A stretch of 64,000 nucleotides of DNA from Salvelinus alpinus (Eukaryota > Chordata > Actinopteri > Salmoniformes > Salmonidae): the NCBI RefSeq assembly GCF_045679555.1, contig NC_092115.1:35534728-35598727 (forward strand). The letters are read 5' to 3'. A program made the translations under genes and the position numbers. The notes under the pieces are model-generated. The model worked only from the letters and a program-made list of their open reading frames with translations, did not search any database and was not told where the DNA came from. Of this stretch, positions 62,187-64,000 are shown piece by piece. Each line of letters starts with the position of its first letter. Positions within the stretch are counted from its first letter, which is position 1.

Positions 62187-63115
62187 GGTAACAATTTACC
62201 AGACACCCAGTCATAACCATGTCATAATATGTCATAGTTGACATAGCTTGTCATAACCTGTCATAACACTCTCATGACCCATATATTTATACCTGTTGTG
62301 ATATATATTGTGTTATTTTATGGCTGGTTATGACACCTACATAAGAGTGTCAAAACCAACATTTATTCAAATGTATTTTTTTCCCTGCCAAGAAGTTTCC
62401 TTTCGTTTGAAAGTTTGCTTTGGTGTTGTCATAATGAATTCTTTAGTCATGTTTTTTTCCATCATATTTCAAATAACTTTCAGAAAATGCACTTTATGAC
62501 ACTGTCATGAAGCATTAGGACCATCCTGTGTCACTTTATTTGGACTACGAAAATGCACTTTATGACACGGTCAAGAAGCATTATGACCATCCTAATCATA
62601 TAAGCCAGATAGGCCTATCACGTACATTCCCTTATGTCAGTCATCAGTTAAAAAGAGGGTGTCTTGTCCTGCTCCTGCATTCATCCCAGTCATCAGCAAC
62701 AGAGCATTGGGGTAGGTGCATGTCTGACATCAATTTGTGCGCAATTACAATGATAATTGAAAATGGTACATTTCAGAAAATGTTATGTAACATAAACATA
62801 ATATTGACAAGTAGGCTATGGCGTAATGGAATGTGTTGCCTTGTGAGGTAGGTTTTGTGGGTTTTGACACTCTTATGAAGGTGTCATAACCAGCCATACA
62901 AGAACTACTGTTGAAGGTTTTGTGTGTTTTGACACTCTTATGAAGGTGTCATAACCAGCCATAAAATAGTACAATATGTCACAACAGGTCTTAATATATG
63001 TGTCAAGACAGTGTTATGACCATATTATGACAGTTATGTCAGCTGTTAGGACGTTATGATATGGTTATGACAGTGTCATAATGTGTTATTACACTGGGTG
63101 TCAAGTGTTACCTTA
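62187..63115. mobile_element. Non-autonomous DNA transposon-like element with TIRs, about 0.93 kb
   Basis: Left end GGTAACAATTTACCAGACAC; the right end reads inverted as GGTAACACTTGACACCCAG. TGTCATAACC-like words fill both ends in opposite orientation. A block (TTTTGACACTCTTATGAAGG ...) occurs at 62,861 and 62,927, and once inverted at 62,319-62,357. A 66-nt direct repeat starts AAAATGCACTTTATGACAC at 62,484 and 62,550. No transposase is encoded. Confidence 0.75.
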
Positions 63116-63639
63116 ATCTTCTCTAAGACGGCAAACTAGTTGCAACACATCCACATGCTAAAAATAATTTGAAGATCAGAAAATGTAATTTTAGTGTGTC
63201 ACCATCTTGCTTCATGGAGGAGGTTATGGAACAGGCACAGTTTGAGCTACTCTAGGAAGTGACGTTGCAGGCAAGGTCAGTGCTGCCCCTTCTCATTGAG
63301 TATCTCAAGTTGAAAGCCGACTGGGATACTGCAGACTGCTGTAGCCACTAAATGATCCTTATAACTTCTTCTGTGTGCGATACTAAAACAATCGGTTCAA
63401 GGACATACATCTGGTGAAATAGCAGCACGTATTGGTACCATTATTGTGTTCGATTAAAAAAAATATATTCACGGATATTGACCACGAAGATCTCCATACT
63501 TTGATTGACTATAATGGGGGATTCTGTTTTCTAAAAACATTGCCTGCAGTACCCCGGTCAGCCTTGAACTGAAATCCTCAATGAGAGGGGCCAGTCGTTC
63601 TCCCCTGCTCCAACATAATGTGATAACGACTGAAAGGGA

Positions 63640-63802
63640 AAGAGGATACCTACAACTGAATGCATTCAACCGAAATGTGTATTCTGCATTTCACCAAACC
63701 AATTTGAATTAGAGAGGTGCGGGGGGCTGTCTTAATCGATATCATCAGGGCCCGGGAGAAGTTGTTGTTGGGGGTTAACTGCCTTGTTCAAGGGCAGACT
63801 GA
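63640..63802 (-). mobile_element. Salmonid tRNA-type SINE (SmaI/HpaI-like), partial
   Basis: TGAATGCATTCAACCGAAAT, GAGAGGTGCGGGGGGCTG, GGGCCCGGGAG and GGGTTAACTGCCTTGTTC match the layout of the 13,570-13,802 copy. The tRNA head is missing. Confidence 0.7.
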
Positions 63803-63896
63803 TGTGACCAAAAACAATTATTTCAGTCCTGGCTGTCCCCCCATATAGTCTGCTCTGTGTACAGAAAAACAAACAAACACACACACATTTTTGTAC

Positions 63897-64000
63897 TGAC
63901 AAAGTGAAACAGGACTTGTCTCATTGGTGATGGTTTACTGTTTCCCAATGATCTCTCCAGGCAAATACAGTTCTTGTCAGAGCATGTGGTCTCCATAGCA
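63897..64000 (-). repeat. Dispersed repeat, inverted partner of 58,005-58,108
   Basis: Runs to the window edge with ATGTGGTCTCCATAGCA, the reverse complement of the block at 58,010. Confidence 0.8.

Overview
The window is vertebrate nuclear DNA from a teleost, almost certainly a salmonid. The evidence is tRNA-Lys-type HpaI/SmaI SINEs (partial or complete copies near 13.6, 19.0, 25.8, 41.6 and 63.7 kb), several Tc1-like transposon families typical of salmonids (one with a Sleeping Beauty-like right end), palindromic salmonid MITEs, and long (CA)n, (GA)n and (CCCTAA)-like tracts. There are no bacterial features, operons, CRISPR arrays or rRNA genes.

One gene dominates: the epidermal growth factor receptor (egfr/ErbB1) on the minus strand, start codon at 54,274 and stop codon at 4,349-4,351. 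I placed 27 coding exons by translating both sides of each junction and checking phase. Together they give 3,693 nt (1,230 residues) with no internal stop. The order is signal peptide, L1, furin-like cysteine-rich, L2, second cysteine-rich, one transmembrane helix, juxtamembrane, tyrosine kinase, and a tyrosine-rich tail. From the transmembrane exon to about residue 1038 the numbering equals human EGFR (K745, T790, C797, D837, D855, L858, Y1016). The gene looks functional.

Layout: 1-0.8 kb holds a broken hAT-like transposase fragment; 1-4.3 kb is 3' flank and probable 3' UTR; 4.3-22.45 kb holds exons 27 to 2 in compact introns; 22.45-54.2 kb is the 31.7-kb intron 1, filled with transposons; 54.2-54.3 kb is exon 1; 54.3-64 kb is upstream flank with nested repeats and no recognisable second gene.

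The most unusual structure is at 19,301-20,410. A 67/69-bp minisatellite of 17 units runs out of intron 6 into exon 6, and every unit carries a copy of the last 23 nt of exon 6 plus its 5' splice site. Other points of interest are a (TG)n tract that replaces the pyrimidine tract of exon 19, a GC-AG intron, a weak exon 21 donor, a kinase exon that corresponds to two human exons, long inverted-repeat pairs in intron 1 and upstream of the gene, and an unclassified 0.9-kb element with terminal inverted repeats at 62.2-63.1 kb. I found no evidence of a wholly new multi-gene system.
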